Source of the DNA: WVZH01 sp034430425
GTDB lineage: Bacteria > Chloroflexota > Anaerolineae > Anaerolineales > E44-bin32
Reading direction: 5' to 3'
DNA: 64,000 nt
Assembly (NCBI GenBank): GCA_034430425.1
Contig: DAOUEK010000002.1
Coordinates: 1 to 64,000 of the forward strand
Shown: piece by piece, positions 50,212-60,390 of the stretch
How positions within the stretch are numbered: position 1 is the first letter of the stretch
Layout of the letters: each line of letters begins with the position of its first letter
Notes under the pieces: generated by a model
What the model was told of the DNA's origin: nothing
Database searches by the model: none
The model's input: only the letters and a program-made list of their open reading frames with translations
Translations under genes and position numbers: made by a program

Positions 50212-50907
50212 TTGGTAGACACGAAAGCATTGACCCTAATTCCGGCATGGAACGAGGTTGATTTTATCGCACCGATTGTCTCCGCGACAGTTGGACGTTA
50301 TCCTGTCCTTGTGGTGGATGATGGATCCACAGATGCCACACCTCAGGTTGCCAAGGATTTGGGCGCAATCGTGATCAGTCATTCTGAGAACCGGGGAAAG
50401 GGGATTGCCTTACTCACCGGTTTCCATTGGGCAATAGAAAATCAATATGATGTCGTCATCACACTTGATGCCGATGGGCAGCATGATCCGGAAGAGATCC
50501 CGAAATTCCTTGAAGTATACGAGCAATCCGGGGCCGATCTCATCATCGGACGGCGTGATTTCTGGCAAATGCCTTTTCCTAACAATTTCGCCAATCGAAT
50601 TGGTTCGTTCCTGCTTTCATTGGTATTGGGTCGGCGAATACTCGACAATCAGAGTGGCTATCGGCTGCATTCCCGCAAACTTCTACAGTCCCTGGATCTG
50701 CAGGCGACGGGGTTTGAATTGGAAGTTGAGATGGTTATTATGGCGGTCTGCAAGGGTTTTCAATTGGAATGGATCGATATCCGCACAATCTACGGCACAG
50801 GGAAGAAGAGTTATTTCCATCCCTGGTATGACTCCCTGCGGTTTTTAAAAATGGTCATTTTCGCCTATCGCATGCGCCGGATCAGTGCTGGCACGAAGAC
50901 GTTATAA
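50212..50907 (+). CDS. Family 2 glycosyltransferase (polyprenyl-phosphate mannosyltransferase-like)
   Basis: About 231 residues from the TTG at 50212, six bases after AGGTGG; a TTG at 50164 gives a longer but less supported start. GT-A features are LIPAWNEVDFI, VVDDGSTDATP and the DxD-type LDADGQHDPEEI. NQSGYRLHSRKLLQSL near 160 fits the dolichol/polyprenyl-phosphate sugar transferase subgroup. There are no C-terminal membrane helices. It probably charges a lipid carrier for envelope glycans. It is followed by an acyltransferase gene. Confidence 0.87.
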   Translation: MVDTKALTLIPAWNEVDFIAPIVSATVGRYPVLVVDDGSTDATPQVAKDLGAIVISHSENRGKGIALLTGFHWAIENQYDVVITLDADGQHDPEEIPKFLEVYEQSGADLIIGRRDFWQMPFPNNFANRIGSFLLSLVLGRRILDNQSGYRLHSRKLLQSLDLQATGFELEVEMVIMAVCKGFQLEWIDIRTIYGTGKKSYFHPWYDSLRFLKMVIFAYRMRRISAGTKTL

Positions 50908-50976
50908 TCGTATGCAAGAATTGAACTTTGGTTTTATTTACCGCAAGTCACAATTTATACATTGAATGGATAGATT

Positions 50977-51885
50977 ATGAACCTGATCTCTTTTATGAGT
51001 ACAAGAATGGCGCCGATTTTGGGGCTTCTCATCGTAAAAATTCTCAATCGGGAACAAGCGTACCGATTCGCAGATTGGGTAAGTCGACGCATCGTAGCGA
51101 AAAAGGATTCGGACATGATCCGTGCAGTCCGCTCGAATCAAGCTGTTATCCGCGGGCTGCCTTTTGATGCACCGGAACTTGATGATGCAGTGTTCGAGGT
51201 CATTCAGAATTCCGCTCGCGGCTACACGGATTGGTATCGAGCCACCCACGCTGGTCCAGAAGCCGTATTAGCGTCTATGGATATCGATCCACAACTCATT
51301 GAATATATTGAACAGGCCCAGGTTGATAAGCGCGGTTTAATGATTGTTGGCGCGCATATGAGCAGCTTCAACATTATGCTCCTGGCCTTGGGTATTCATG
51401 GCTTTCCCATCCAGGCGCTTTCATTTGCCAATGTTCGGGGCGGTGTGCATGTCGATAACGCAGTACGAAAAAAATATGGCTTGAATTTAACCCCCATCTC
51501 GCCAACATCACTAAAGCAGGCAATGCGGAGACTAAAGAATGGTGGCCTTGCGGTGACGGCTGTGGATCGTCCTGACGTAGGGGGAGATGAATTGATATTC
51601 TTCGGTCGGAAAGCAATCTTGCCTGTGGGACCAGCTCGCCTGGCTGTTGCAACGAATTCCCGGATCCTTGTGGGAATGATTCAAACTGTTGGAACCAATA
51701 AATACCGTGCAGTCGCCGCCCCGCTGCTCGAACCTGAAATCACTGGCAACCGTGAGCGCGATGTTATTAATCTGGCGCAGCGCTACATTAATGTTATCGA
51801 GGGTTACATCCGCGAACGCCCCGGGGAATGGCTCATGTTCTTGCCCATGTGGCCAGATGAACTCCCGCCAAAACCAGAGTCCTGA
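50977..51885 (+). CDS. LpxL/HtrB-family lipid acyltransferase
   Basis: A 302-residue protein with an N-terminal hydrophobic segment (about 10-28), then the family layout: GLMIVGAHMSSFNIMLLAL near 125 (catalytic His in a variant of HxxxxD), VTAVDRPDVGGDELIFFG near 190, and RERPGEWLMFLPMWPDE at the end. In diderms this family acylates lipid A; in other bacteria it acylates glycolipids, such as phosphatidylinositol mannosides. No lipid A genes are seen here, and the upstream polyprenyl-sugar transferase makes a glycolipid substrate plausible. Confidence 0.8.
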   Translation: MNLISFMSTRMAPILGLLIVKILNREQAYRFADWVSRRIVAKKDSDMIRAVRSNQAVIRGLPFDAPELDDAVFEVIQNSARGYTDWYRATHAGPEAVLASMDIDPQLIEYIEQAQVDKRGLMIVGAHMSSFNIMLLALGIHGFPIQALSFANVRGGVHVDNAVRKKYGLNLTPISPTSLKQAMRRLKNGGLAVTAVDRPDVGGDELIFFGRKAILPVGPARLAVATNSRILVGMIQTVGTNKYRAVAAPLLEPEITGNRERDVINLAQRYINVIEGYIRERPGEWLMFLPMWPDELPPKPES

Positions 51886-51912
51886 TCAGTAGTGAATTGA
51901 GGAATTACAGTG

Positions 51913-53949
51913 ATGACGGACGAATCCATACGAACGAAGGTAGAACAACTCAAGGAAGAAATCCGACAACACAATTATCGCTATTACGTACTCAATTCTC
52001 CCATTATCAGTGATTCCGAATACGATCAGTTACTGCGTGAATTACAGGATATCGAAGCGCAATATCCTGAATTGAGATCTCCTGATTCTCCAACACAAAG
52101 AGTCGGTGGGGAGCCTGCCGAAGGCTTCCGGCGTGTTCCACATCCTCGCTCCATTCTCAGCCTCGGAAATGCTTTCGATGCCGACGATGTTCGCGCCTGG
52201 TATGAGCGAATTCTGAAGCTGGATTCGCACGTAAAGCAGGCAGCTTTTACCGTTGAGCCAAAGCTGGACGGTTTGACGGTTGTGTTGCATTATCAGAATG
52301 GCGTGTTCACGCTCGGGGCCACACGCGGCGATGGCGAGACGGGCGAGGATATCACCGCCAACCTGCGAACTGTGCGAAGCTTGCCCCTCCGGATTCCGGT
52401 TGCGAAGTACAAGGGGAACATCCCCGCAAATATGGTCGTTCGGGGGGAGGCGATTATTCTGCTCTCTGATTTTGAGGAACTCAATCAAAGACTGGAGAAA
52501 GCTGGCGAACGCACGTACGTAAATCCCAGAAATACGGTCTCGGGCGCGTTGCGGCAACTGGACTCAGGTCTCACGGCGAAGCGCCCCATCAGTCTGCGCT
52601 GTTATGCTGTCGTGGAAATGGATGGGGTCATCGCCGATACGCAATCCGATGTACTGGAACTGCTTGGCGAATTGGGTTTCCCGGTGGTTGAGTATCACTC
52701 GCTGTGTAAGGATATTGAAGAAGCCATCTCGGCCGCCGAGGATATGGCGCAGATGCGTGACAGGATGCCATATGAAGCGGATGGCGTGGTGATCAAGCTC
52801 AATGATCTGCAGCTGTCCGAGAATTTGGGTGTGGTTGGCAAGGATCCGCGAGGCGCGATCGCCTTTAAATTCCCGGCGCAAATTGTTACAACGCAGCTGG
52901 AGGATATCGGCATTAACGTGGGGCGAACAGGCGTGATCACACCGTTCGCCGTTCTCGAACCTGTTGTAGTTGGCGGCGTAACCGTGCGGCAAGCGACTTT
53001 ACACAACTTCGATTATATCGAGGAAAAGGACATTCGTATCGGCGATCGCGTGTTATTAAAGCGCGCCGGTGACGTTATACCCTACGTGATCGGTCCGGTT
53101 CTCGATGCGCGCAGCGGAGAGGAAGCGCCGTACACAATCCCCAAGCGCTGTCCATCCTGCGGGGCGCAATTGGAGCGTGTAGAAGGTGAAGTGGGGGTGT
53201 ATTGCGTTAATGCTGCCTGTCCTGAACAATTGATTCGTAACGTGGAACACTTTGTCTCACGCAGTGCGATGGATATCGAAGGAATGGGGATCAAAGTCGC
53301 CAGTTTGTTGGTCGAAAAGGGATTAATTAAGGACGTCGCCGACTTGTACATATTGGATCGGGATGCCCTGTTGAAACTCGAAGGGTTTGGTGAAAAACGC
53401 GTCGATAATTTACTCGAAGCCATCGGGGAATCGAAAAAACAGTCGCTGGCTCGCTTGATCAACGCCCTGGGAATCCGAGGGGTTGGTGAAGTCGTTGCTG
53501 CGGATCTGGCGCGTCGATATAAAAACCTTGATACGTTTTCTGAGGCCAATATCGAAGCGTTGGAAGTTGTTGAAGGCATTGGGCCCAATATTGCCACTGC
53601 GATCGTCGATTGGATGCAGGCGCCATCGAATCAAATACTGCTTGCTAAATTTAAACGGGAGAATGTATGGCCGCAGGAAGTCGAGTCCGGTGATGCTTCA
53701 AGGCCAGCGGTGTTAGATGGTTTATCCTTCGTTCTGACGGGAACGCTGCCGACGATGACGCGGCAGGAGGCAAAGACGCTGATCGAGGATCATGGCGGCA
53801 AGGTCAGCAGCAGCGTGAGCAAACGAACATCATATCTGGTCGCAGGTGACTCTCCGGGATCGAAACTGCAGAAAGCAGAGACATTGGATGTGCCCATCAT
53901 CGATGAAGATAGCTTGCAGCGTTTGATAAACAACGGATTGGAACGCTAA
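51913..53949 (+). CDS. ligA: NAD-dependent DNA ligase
   Basis: A 678-residue ligase, full length for the family. The adenylation domain has PKLDGLTVVLHY with the nucleophilic lysine near 117. An OB fold follows, then the zinc finger CPSCGAQ...CVNAACPEQ (about 410-433), HhH repeats (LEGFGEKRVDNLLEAI; GIRGVGEVVA) and a C-terminal BRCT (about 595-678). It seals nicks in replication and repair. I use the ATG at 51913; a GTG lies three bases earlier. Confidence 0.97.
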   Translation: MTDESIRTKVEQLKEEIRQHNYRYYVLNSPIISDSEYDQLLRELQDIEAQYPELRSPDSPTQRVGGEPAEGFRRVPHPRSILSLGNAFDADDVRAWYERILKLDSHVKQAAFTVEPKLDGLTVVLHYQNGVFTLGATRGDGETGEDITANLRTVRSLPLRIPVAKYKGNIPANMVVRGEAIILLSDFEELNQRLEKAGERTYVNPRNTVSGALRQLDSGLTAKRPISLRCYAVVEMDGVIADTQSDVLELLGELGFPVVEYHSLCKDIEEAISAAEDMAQMRDRMPYEADGVVIKLNDLQLSENLGVVGKDPRGAIAFKFPAQIVTTQLEDIGINVGRTGVITPFAVLEPVVVGGVTVRQATLHNFDYIEEKDIRIGDRVLLKRAGDVIPYVIGPVLDARSGEEAPYTIPKRCPSCGAQLERVEGEVGVYCVNAACPEQLIRNVEHFVSRSAMDIEGMGIKVASLLVEKGLIKDVADLYILDRDALLKLEGFGEKRVDNLLEAIGESKKQSLARLINALGIRGVGEVVAADLARRYKNLDTFSEANIEALEVVEGIGPNIATAIVDWMQAPSNQILLAKFKRENVWPQEVESGDASRPAVLDGLSFVLTGTLPTMTRQEAKTLIEDHGGKVSSSVSKRTSYLVAGDSPGSKLQKAETLDVPIIDEDSLQRLINNGLER

Positions 53950-53989
53950 GCGTTCGATTAAATTAAGTCGTCTCCCTGGTTTAAAAACG

Positions 53990-55177
53990 ATGAAAGCGAT
54001 TCAATTAAAATGCAGCCGTGAACGATCTGTAAACCGCCGACATCCCTGGATCTTTTCCGGAGCGGTCGAACGAGTCGATGGCAATCCACAATCTGGCGAG
54101 ACCGTTGAGGTGCTGGATCACACAGGTGCCTGGCTGGCCAGAGGGGCATATTCCCCACAATCCAGTATTCGAGTGCGGATTTGGACCTGGGATGCGGATG
54201 AAGCCATCAATGAGGGCTTTTTCAAGCAGCGGATCGAGGCTGCCATCAATACTCGTTGTGGTCTGCGAGATGAGCCAGAAGTCAATGCGTATCGGGAAAT
54301 CCACGCCGAGTCGGATGGGCTGCCGGGTTTGATCGTCGATCGCTATGCTGATGTGCGTGTTGTTCAGTTCCTGACGACAGGGGTTGAATTCTGGCGGGAA
54401 CCGATCCTGTCGATTTTGGCATCCATTGGCAAGTGCAGGACAATCTACGAGCGTTCGGACAGTGAAGTACGCATGAAAGAGGGATTGCCGCAGCGCGCGC
54501 TGCATGTCTCTGGCGATGAAGCGGATGAAGAGATACTCATCCGAGAATATGGGCTGCAATATTATGTTGATGTTCGCCAGGGTCAAAAAACAGGCTTTTA
54601 CCTGGACCAGCGAGAGAATCGAAAGATCGTACGCTCGCTGGTGAGCGGTAAAGATGTGCTTGACTGTTTTTGCTACAGCGGTGGTTTCACGCTTGCCGCG
54701 TTGGCCGGCAATGCAAAACATGTGCTTTCTATCGACTCCTCGGCAAGCGCATTGGCACTTGCGTGTCGAAATGTGGATTTGAATGCTGCCTGCTCTGATC
54801 GTTGCGAATGGATTCAGGGCGATGTATTTGCAGTGTTACGCACATTACGCGATCGGGATTCATCCTTTGACGTCATCGTCCTCGATCCGCCAAGATTTGC
54901 GCCGACGGCTTCGACGAAAGAAAGAGCTGCGCGGGCTTATAAGGATATCAACATCCTGGCATTCAAGCTCTTGCGTGAGAGCGGGGCGCTGATCACCTTT
55001 TCCTGCTCCGGCGGTGTGTCGCCGATGTTATTCGAGCAGATCGTAGCCGGCGCGGCGCTCGATGCAGGTGTTACAGCGAAAATTGCGGGTTGGTTAAACC
55101 AGCCACAGGATCATCCCGTAGCGCTCCATTTTCCCGAAGGGAGGTACTTGAAAGGTTTGGTATGCCGCCTTGTATGA
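53990..55177 (+). CDS. rlmI: 23S rRNA (cytosine-C5) methyltransferase, RlmI family
   Basis: A 395-residue protein with an N-terminal PUA domain (about 1-75, RHPWIFSGAVERVDG), a central EEHEH-like domain and a SAM-binding Rossmann fold. Key motifs are VLDCFCYSGGFTLAAL (about 220), VLDPPRFAP (about 300) and FSCSGGVSP with the catalytic cysteine (about 343). It methylates C5 of a 23S rRNA cytosine, C1962 in E. coli. It stands 40 bp after ligA. Confidence 0.92.
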   Translation: MKAIQLKCSRERSVNRRHPWIFSGAVERVDGNPQSGETVEVLDHTGAWLARGAYSPQSSIRVRIWTWDADEAINEGFFKQRIEAAINTRCGLRDEPEVNAYREIHAESDGLPGLIVDRYADVRVVQFLTTGVEFWREPILSILASIGKCRTIYERSDSEVRMKEGLPQRALHVSGDEADEEILIREYGLQYYVDVRQGQKTGFYLDQRENRKIVRSLVSGKDVLDCFCYSGGFTLAALAGNAKHVLSIDSSASALALACRNVDLNAACSDRCEWIQGDVFAVLRTLRDRDSSFDVIVLDPPRFAPTASTKERAARAYKDINILAFKLLRESGALITFSCSGGVSPMLFEQIVAGAALDAGVTAKIAGWLNQPQDHPVALHFPEGRYLKGLVCRLV

Positions 55178-55312
55178 TGGATGCCTGAAACCGCAAACCA
55201 GGGTTGTTTGTAGTGGAACGCGTCGGTTAAAATGGTATGGTGAACGCAGGAAATTCCCCGGCATGGTTGGATTACTGCGATTACGGTTCGAGATCAAGAT
55301 GCGAGGTTATTA

Positions 55313-56038
55313 ATGCTTCCTTTACGCGATATTAATCCCACCCGCCGTTTTCCAATTCTCACCTATACATTGATCGCCTTGAACGTGCTGGTTTTCTTGT
55401 GGCAGGACAGTATACCGAAAAGTGAATTGCAATCGATGTTTATGGATCTTTCCGTCGTGCCATCTGAAATTACCGCATCGCCGTTCGCTTTCGAGTCATT
55501 TATGGACATCGTACGCAGCATGTTTTTCCATGCCGGTTGGGCACATCTCCTCGGCAATATGCTCTACCTGTGGCTTTTTGGGGACAATGTCGAAGATCGC
55601 TTGGGGAAGCTGGCTTTCCTAATCCTGTATTTTGCCAGTGGTTTCACAGCAGCGTTTGCGCAGGTTATGATCAATCCAAATTCGATCATACCTCTCGTCG
55701 GTGCCAGCGGCGCCATCGCTGGGGTGTTAGGCAGTTACCTTGTATTGTTCCCTGGTGTGAGAGTACAGGGCATCGTCCCACTGGGTTTTTTCTCGAGACT
55801 ATCTGAATGGCCCGCATGGTCGGTGCTGGCATTGTGGTTTGTTCTGCAGTTGTTTAATGGGCTTTTCTCCATCGGAGTGGACACTTCCGCCGCAGGCGGC
55901 GTGGCGTTCTTCGCTCATATCGGTGGTTTCGTATTGGGTCTCGTACTGACTCTCATTCTGATAGTCTTTATCCGGCAACCCCCGGCAGAAGAACGACGCC
56001 AGGCGCTCTACATGCGCTCGCAAAAGTATCGTTTCTAA
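55313..56038 (+). CDS. Rhomboid-family intramembrane serine protease
   Basis: A 241-residue protein with six helices. The catalytic serine is in GASGAIAGVLG (about 139-149), the second catalytic residue in AHIGGFVLGLV (about 201), and HAGWAHLLGNMLYLW (about 75) supplies the conserved helix 2 region. It cleaves membrane proteins; no substrate is suggested by the context. It ends 2 bp before the next gene. Confidence 0.92.
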   Translation: MLPLRDINPTRRFPILTYTLIALNVLVFLWQDSIPKSELQSMFMDLSVVPSEITASPFAFESFMDIVRSMFFHAGWAHLLGNMLYLWLFGDNVEDRLGKLAFLILYFASGFTAAFAQVMINPNSIIPLVGASGAIAGVLGSYLVLFPGVRVQGIVPLGFFSRLSEWPAWSVLALWFVLQLFNGLFSIGVDTSAAGGVAFFAHIGGFVLGLVLTLILIVFIRQPPAEERRQALYMRSQKYRF

Positions 56039-56040
56039 TC

Positions 56041-56703
56041 ATGTTGGAAATCCACAATCTCTCCCTGGGAATGGTCCGGGCTTATCTATTGGCCTTCGAT
56101 CAGGGCCTCATCCTGGTGGATGCGGGTATGCCCGGCTACGCGGGAAGCGTTCTGCGGAAAATGTCGTCATTGGGGCGGGGAGATCTTCGTTTGATCTACA
56201 TCACACATGCGCATATCGATCATTACGGCAGTGCAGCTGCATTGCGAAAGGCCACGAATGCGCCTATCGCAATTCACGCCGCGGATGAATGTGCCATCTC
56301 GCGGGGAGAATCGCCTCTCGGTGAACCGCGAGGAAGGGGGCGGATCGTAGGTGCGATGATGCCGCTGGTAGAACGTTTGATACCTTTGGAGCCTTCGAAA
56401 CCCGACATTGTCCTAAAGGATGGCGACTCGCTGCGCGACTACGGACTTGATGCTTACGTGCTGCATACGCCGGGGCATACGATGGGTTCGACCAGTTTAA
56501 TCGTTGAAGATCGTTTTGCCTTTGTCGGCGATTTGCTATCGACGAGTGGAAAACCCCATGCGCAGCGTTTGTTTGCGCAAGATTGGTCGGTTATTGAAGA
56601 AAGCATCCATCGGCTTAAGTCGGCGCGGCCGGAGTGGATTTACACCGGTCACGGCAAGAAACCAATATCGTTTGAGGAATTACTCCAACTTGAAATGGAT
56701 TAG
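56041..56703 (+). CDS. Metallo-beta-lactamase-fold hydrolase
   Basis: A 220-residue cytoplasmic protein with THAHIDHYGS (about 58-67) as the main metal-binding motif, HTPGHTMGS (about 142-150), VGDLLS (about 161) and a final TGHGKKP. It resembles glyoxalase II-like and other small MBL hydrolases with no defined substrate. It starts 2 bp after the rhomboid gene, so they are co-transcribed. Confidence 0.87.
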   Translation: MLEIHNLSLGMVRAYLLAFDQGLILVDAGMPGYAGSVLRKMSSLGRGDLRLIYITHAHIDHYGSAAALRKATNAPIAIHAADECAISRGESPLGEPRGRGRIVGAMMPLVERLIPLEPSKPDIVLKDGDSLRDYGLDAYVLHTPGHTMGSTSLIVEDRFAFVGDLLSTSGKPHAQRLFAQDWSVIEESIHRLKSARPEWIYTGHGKKPISFEELLQLEMD

Positions 56704-56925
56704 ACGCTGAATTGGCATGTATTCTTCGGTTTACGATCTCGTGCCGCTCTCCAAAGGCGCGATTTCTTTTCATAAATTCACCGTTTCATCTTTGACATTA
56801 CGGTGTTGCTATATGAAAAGGAATCCATCGCAAATCATTTTCAACAATATTTCCCATAGCTCCAATGGATGATTGAAGAAAAGTTTCCAAAGCAATAATA
56901 AACCGAAATTATAACGAGGTATGGA

Positions 56926-57849
56926 ATGCCAAAATATCGATTGATTGTGAACCCAATATCCGGACGAGGGGCGGGCGCAGAGGCAATACCGACACTGCGG
57001 CAGGAATTATCGATGGCCGGCCTGGATTACGACCTGGAACTTACCCAAAGCCCCTGGCACGCAGTTGAACTGGCACGAGCGGCTGTCGGCGATGGATGTG
57101 AATATGTTGTCGCCGTAGGCGGAGACGGAACGGCGAACGAAGTGCTAAATGGGTTGATGCAGGCGAAGGATGCGGGTGAGGGCTCCGCAGTAATGGGGGT
57201 GATCGGCGTCGGACGTGGAAATGATTTCGCCTTTGGGATGGGCATTCCCGGGGGAATTAAGGAAGGCTGCGACACCTTGCGTAATGGCCATCGACGTACG
57301 GTCGATGTCGGTTGTGTAACCGGCGGCTTGTATCCCGATGGACGCTATTTTGGAAATGGCGTCGGCATCGGTTTCGATGCCGTAGTCGGCTTCGAGGCAT
57401 TGAAAATGAAGCGCTTGTCTGGTTTCCTCTGCTATGTTGTCGCGGCGCTGAAAACAATGTTCTTGTATTTCAAAGCGCCAACGGTTCGGATTGAGTTTGA
57501 TGGACAGACAATTGAGATCCCTGCGTTGATGGTTTCGATCATGAACGGACGCCGCATGGGCGGGATTTTCCTGATGGCGCCGGAAGGGGAAAACGACGAT
57601 GGTCAGTTTGATATGTGCGTTGCGGAAGAAGTAAAGAAAGCGACGATCTTCGGACTGATCCTGCGATTCATACGGGGCACACAAGCATCGCATCCTTCCA
57701 TCCGTATGGCGCGCACGAATACGATCCGCGTGACTGCGCTTCGCGGTACTTTACCGGCACATGCAGATGGCGAGACGCTTTGCACAGATGGAGACCAGTT
57801 GTCATTGACCATGCAGCCAGGCAAGCTGGAGATCATCACCAAGAAATGA
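56926..57849 (+). CDS. Diacylglycerol/lipid kinase family protein (YegS/BmrU-like)
   Basis: A 307-residue protein with the family motifs IVNPISGRGAG (about 7-17), VVAVGGDGTANEVLNGL (about 61-77) and GVGRGNDFAFGMGI (about 92). It phosphorylates a lipid such as diacylglycerol, undecaprenol or a sphingoid base. Its stop overlaps the next start (ATGA), linking it to a glycerolipid acyltransferase, which favours a phospholipid-recycling role. The 220 bp upstream are AT-rich with no gene. Confidence 0.9.
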   Translation: MPKYRLIVNPISGRGAGAEAIPTLRQELSMAGLDYDLELTQSPWHAVELARAAVGDGCEYVVAVGGDGTANEVLNGLMQAKDAGEGSAVMGVIGVGRGNDFAFGMGIPGGIKEGCDTLRNGHRRTVDVGCVTGGLYPDGRYFGNGVGIGFDAVVGFEALKMKRLSGFLCYVVAALKTMFLYFKAPTVRIEFDGQTIEIPALMVSIMNGRRMGGIFLMAPEGENDDGQFDMCVAEEVKKATIFGLILRFIRGTQASHPSIRMARTNTIRVTALRGTLPAHADGETLCTDGDQLSLTMQPGKLEIITKK

Positions 57850-58532
57850 GGGCTATGAAGTCGAATTTAAAACTTGCATTCGTAAATCTGATATTTAAAG
57901 TCCTCACGACGCTCACCTGCCGGGTTCATGCGGACTCGCTGGAACGAATACCTGATGGTGGGCCGTTGATTATCGTTGCCAATCATGTAAACTTCCTCGA
58001 CCTTCCCATCATGTACCCGAGAGTCTATCCCAAACCAGTCACCGGTTTCGCCAAAGTGGAGACATGGGACAACCCGATCATGGCCTATGTATTCGATATT
58101 CTGAAGGCAATACCGATTCGTAGAAATGAAGTTGATATTACTGCCTTGCGCAAAGCACTAGAAATTCTCGAAGAGGGCAAGATCATCGCAGTGGCGCCTG
58201 AAGGCACACGCAGTGGCAACGGGCGGCTGCAGCGCGGAAAAACAGGCGTGGTGATGTTAGCATTAAAAAGCGGAGCGCCTTTGCTGCCAATTGCATATTA
58301 CGGGGGAGAGAAGTTCCGGGAAAACATACGCGGGCTTAAACGCACAACGGTGCACATCGACGTAGGGAAACCTTTCTGTCTCGATACACATGGCGAACGG
58401 ATTACGCGCGATGTACGAGAGAAGATGGTCGATGAGATCATGGCGCAGGTGGCGGCGTTGCTGCCGCAGGAATACCGTGGCTACTACAGCGATGTAATGG
58501 ATAAATCGGAAAAATACATTCGTTTTCTTTAG
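57846..58532 (+). CDS. plsC: 1-acyl-sn-glycerol-3-phosphate acyltransferase (PlsC family)
   Basis: About 228 residues from the ATG overlapping the lipid-kinase stop; a much longer open frame starting earlier is an artefact inside that gene. Catalytic NHVNFLD (about 42-48) is the H(X)4D motif, and VAPEGTRSGNGRLQRGKTG (about 118) is the substrate-binding motif. It makes phosphatidic acid at the inner membrane. The final 40 residues are less conserved. Confidence 0.9.
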   Translation: MRAMKSNLKLAFVNLIFKVLTTLTCRVHADSLERIPDGGPLIIVANHVNFLDLPIMYPRVYPKPVTGFAKVETWDNPIMAYVFDILKAIPIRRNEVDITALRKALEILEEGKIIAVAPEGTRSGNGRLQRGKTGVVMLALKSGAPLLPIAYYGGEKFRENIRGLKRTTVHIDVGKPFCLDTHGERITRDVREKMVDEIMAQVAALLPQEYRGYYSDVMDKSEKYIRFL

Positions 58533-58685
58533 GGGGAAGTCAGTCTATTCAAGCCAGATCGTTAACTAAAGTGTTGGCAAAACAGCAGCGCTGGGTTGAA
58601 GAGACAACGAATTGTTTGATACACTAATTACCCGGCTCCAATCTATTTTCATTGCGTACGATTCTTCAAGATAATCGAAAGTAAC

Positions 58686-60293
58686 ATGGAAGAATTTTTC
58701 ATTCAGTTACCGATTACGATCAACATCGCCTTGCTTGTTTTGGCTTTGTACATCGTTATTCGCGCTTCGCACATTATGGTCGACGGCGCTGTTTCTATTG
58801 CGCACCTGTCAAATATCAGTCCTCTCGTAATCGGCGCGACAGTGGTGGCGATGGGAACATCGTTTGCCGAGCTGGCTGTTAATTTGGTCGTTGTACTTGG
58901 TGGTTCAGATACCTCAACGGTTGTGGGCAACATCATTGGCTCGAATCTTGTTAACATCGGTATCGAGCTCGGAATATCGACGCTGATTGCAGGCTTGATC
59001 ATCGTGCCCAGAGAGGCGCTGGAAAAGGATATACCTCTTTATATCGCAGCCACCGGCATGATCACGGCCTTAATCGTCGACGGCGCAATAGATCGCTTTG
59101 AAGCCATATTAATGCTGTTGCTTTTTATTTCTGTGATAAGTCTGATCGTTCAATACGCCAAGGCACGACACATGCGCAGTGAATTGGTCGTCGAATCAAC
59201 ACCGCTCGAAGGAATATTCCATTCTGATGCTTTGGCGTTATCCAGAAGGCAAGCCGTCGTGGCGCTTTTTGGGGGGTTAGGGACTCTTGTGCTTGCATCA
59301 CGCTTGTTGATCCTCAGCACATCGGCGATTGCTGCCGTCATGAATGTGCCCTGGTTTATCATCGGCCTGGTTATCATCGGGCCGGGAACTTCACTGCCGG
59401 AAATTGCTTCTTCGATTCAGGCGGCGCGTCGTAGACATGCCGATCTGGTGCTTGGGACGGTTTTTGGCAGCAACCTGTTTAATCTTCTTTTCGGATTGGG
59501 TCTACCTGCGCTCATTCGGCCATTGGAGATCGAAGAGACCGCGGTTTCCAGTTTCTTTTTCATGAACATGATCAACATTTCCTTCGTAGTATTGTTATTG
59601 ATGGATCATCGATTTACAGGTCGCAAAGGTTCGATCAACAGAGTGATCGGTTCCTTTCTCATCGCAACCTATGTTGGACTTATCAGCTATCTCGTTGTGG
59701 ATGCAGCAGGCGGTGATATTTCGGTATGGTTGTTGATCGTTGCAGCAATGTCGATTTTAAGTACAAGTGTATTTGGGGTCTATCGATGGGGAATTCCGAA
59801 ATTGCTGCAATTCAGGACGAAAAATGGCATTACAGCGGCCAGCTGCAAGATCCTTTGTGCAACACGCGGTGGTCGAGCGAGCCAGCCTACTCATGCAAGA
59901 GCGATTCAGATTGCAAAGGAAATGAATGCGGAGATCATTTTCTTGTACGTCTTCGATAAAAACGCATTGCCTCGAGAAGCAACACCGCTGGTTATTAACG
60001 TCGAAGCTCAAATCCGACACATGCGTCGATTCCTTCAAAGAACTGCTGTTGAAAGTGCCTGCCAGGCGGGCGTTCGCTCGCAGGTGATAGTGCGTGCCGG
60101 TAGTTTGATCGAGCAAATCACTGCAATTGTCGACGAAGAAAGTGTCAATATTACCATATTGGGAAATCCCAAAGAACACGGCAGTTTGTTTAAACGCGAT
60201 GCATTGCGATCTCTGGCGAAGGAGATCGCATCTTCGACGGGAATTGAAGTCATCGCATTAATTGAAGAAGGTGATGAAAGCTATACTGGTTAA
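58686..60293 (+). CDS. Sodium/calcium exchanger-like transporter with C-terminal USP domain
   Basis: A 535-residue protein. Two CaCA alpha-repeats are visible: GATVVAMGTSFAELAVN (about 50-66) and IGPGTSLPEIASSIQ (about 230-245), in about eleven helices to residue 370. Residues about 378-533 form a universal stress protein domain (KILCATRGGRASQPTHARA; NITILGNPKEHG). YrbG-type exchangers normally lack this domain. A nucleotide- or stress-sensing soluble part fused to a cation exchanger suggests gating by cell energy state, which is an inference. Confidence 0.87.
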   Translation: MEEFFIQLPITINIALLVLALYIVIRASHIMVDGAVSIAHLSNISPLVIGATVVAMGTSFAELAVNLVVVLGGSDTSTVVGNIIGSNLVNIGIELGISTLIAGLIIVPREALEKDIPLYIAATGMITALIVDGAIDRFEAILMLLLFISVISLIVQYAKARHMRSELVVESTPLEGIFHSDALALSRRQAVVALFGGLGTLVLASRLLILSTSAIAAVMNVPWFIIGLVIIGPGTSLPEIASSIQAARRRHADLVLGTVFGSNLFNLLFGLGLPALIRPLEIEETAVSSFFFMNMINISFVVLLLMDHRFTGRKGSINRVIGSFLIATYVGLISYLVVDAAGGDISVWLLIVAAMSILSTSVFGVYRWGIPKLLQFRTKNGITAASCKILCATRGGRASQPTHARAIQIAKEMNAEIIFLYVFDKNALPREATPLVINVEAQIRHMRRFLQRTAVESACQAGVRSQVIVRAGSLIEQITAIVDEESVNITILGNPKEHGSLFKRDALRSLAKEIASSTGIEVIALIEEGDESYTG

Positions 60294-60390
60294 GATGACA
60301 ATAATTATGGTATATAGATAGTACGGGAATGGGCACTCTCTGTTTAAGCACATCGATCATTCTAAAAAGCATCGGTTTCGGAGTTTACGG

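Noticed and set aside
57615..57845. Extended N-terminus of the PlsC-like protein
   Set aside because: This part lies within the lipid-kinase gene in another frame; the ATGA-coupled start fits the family length.
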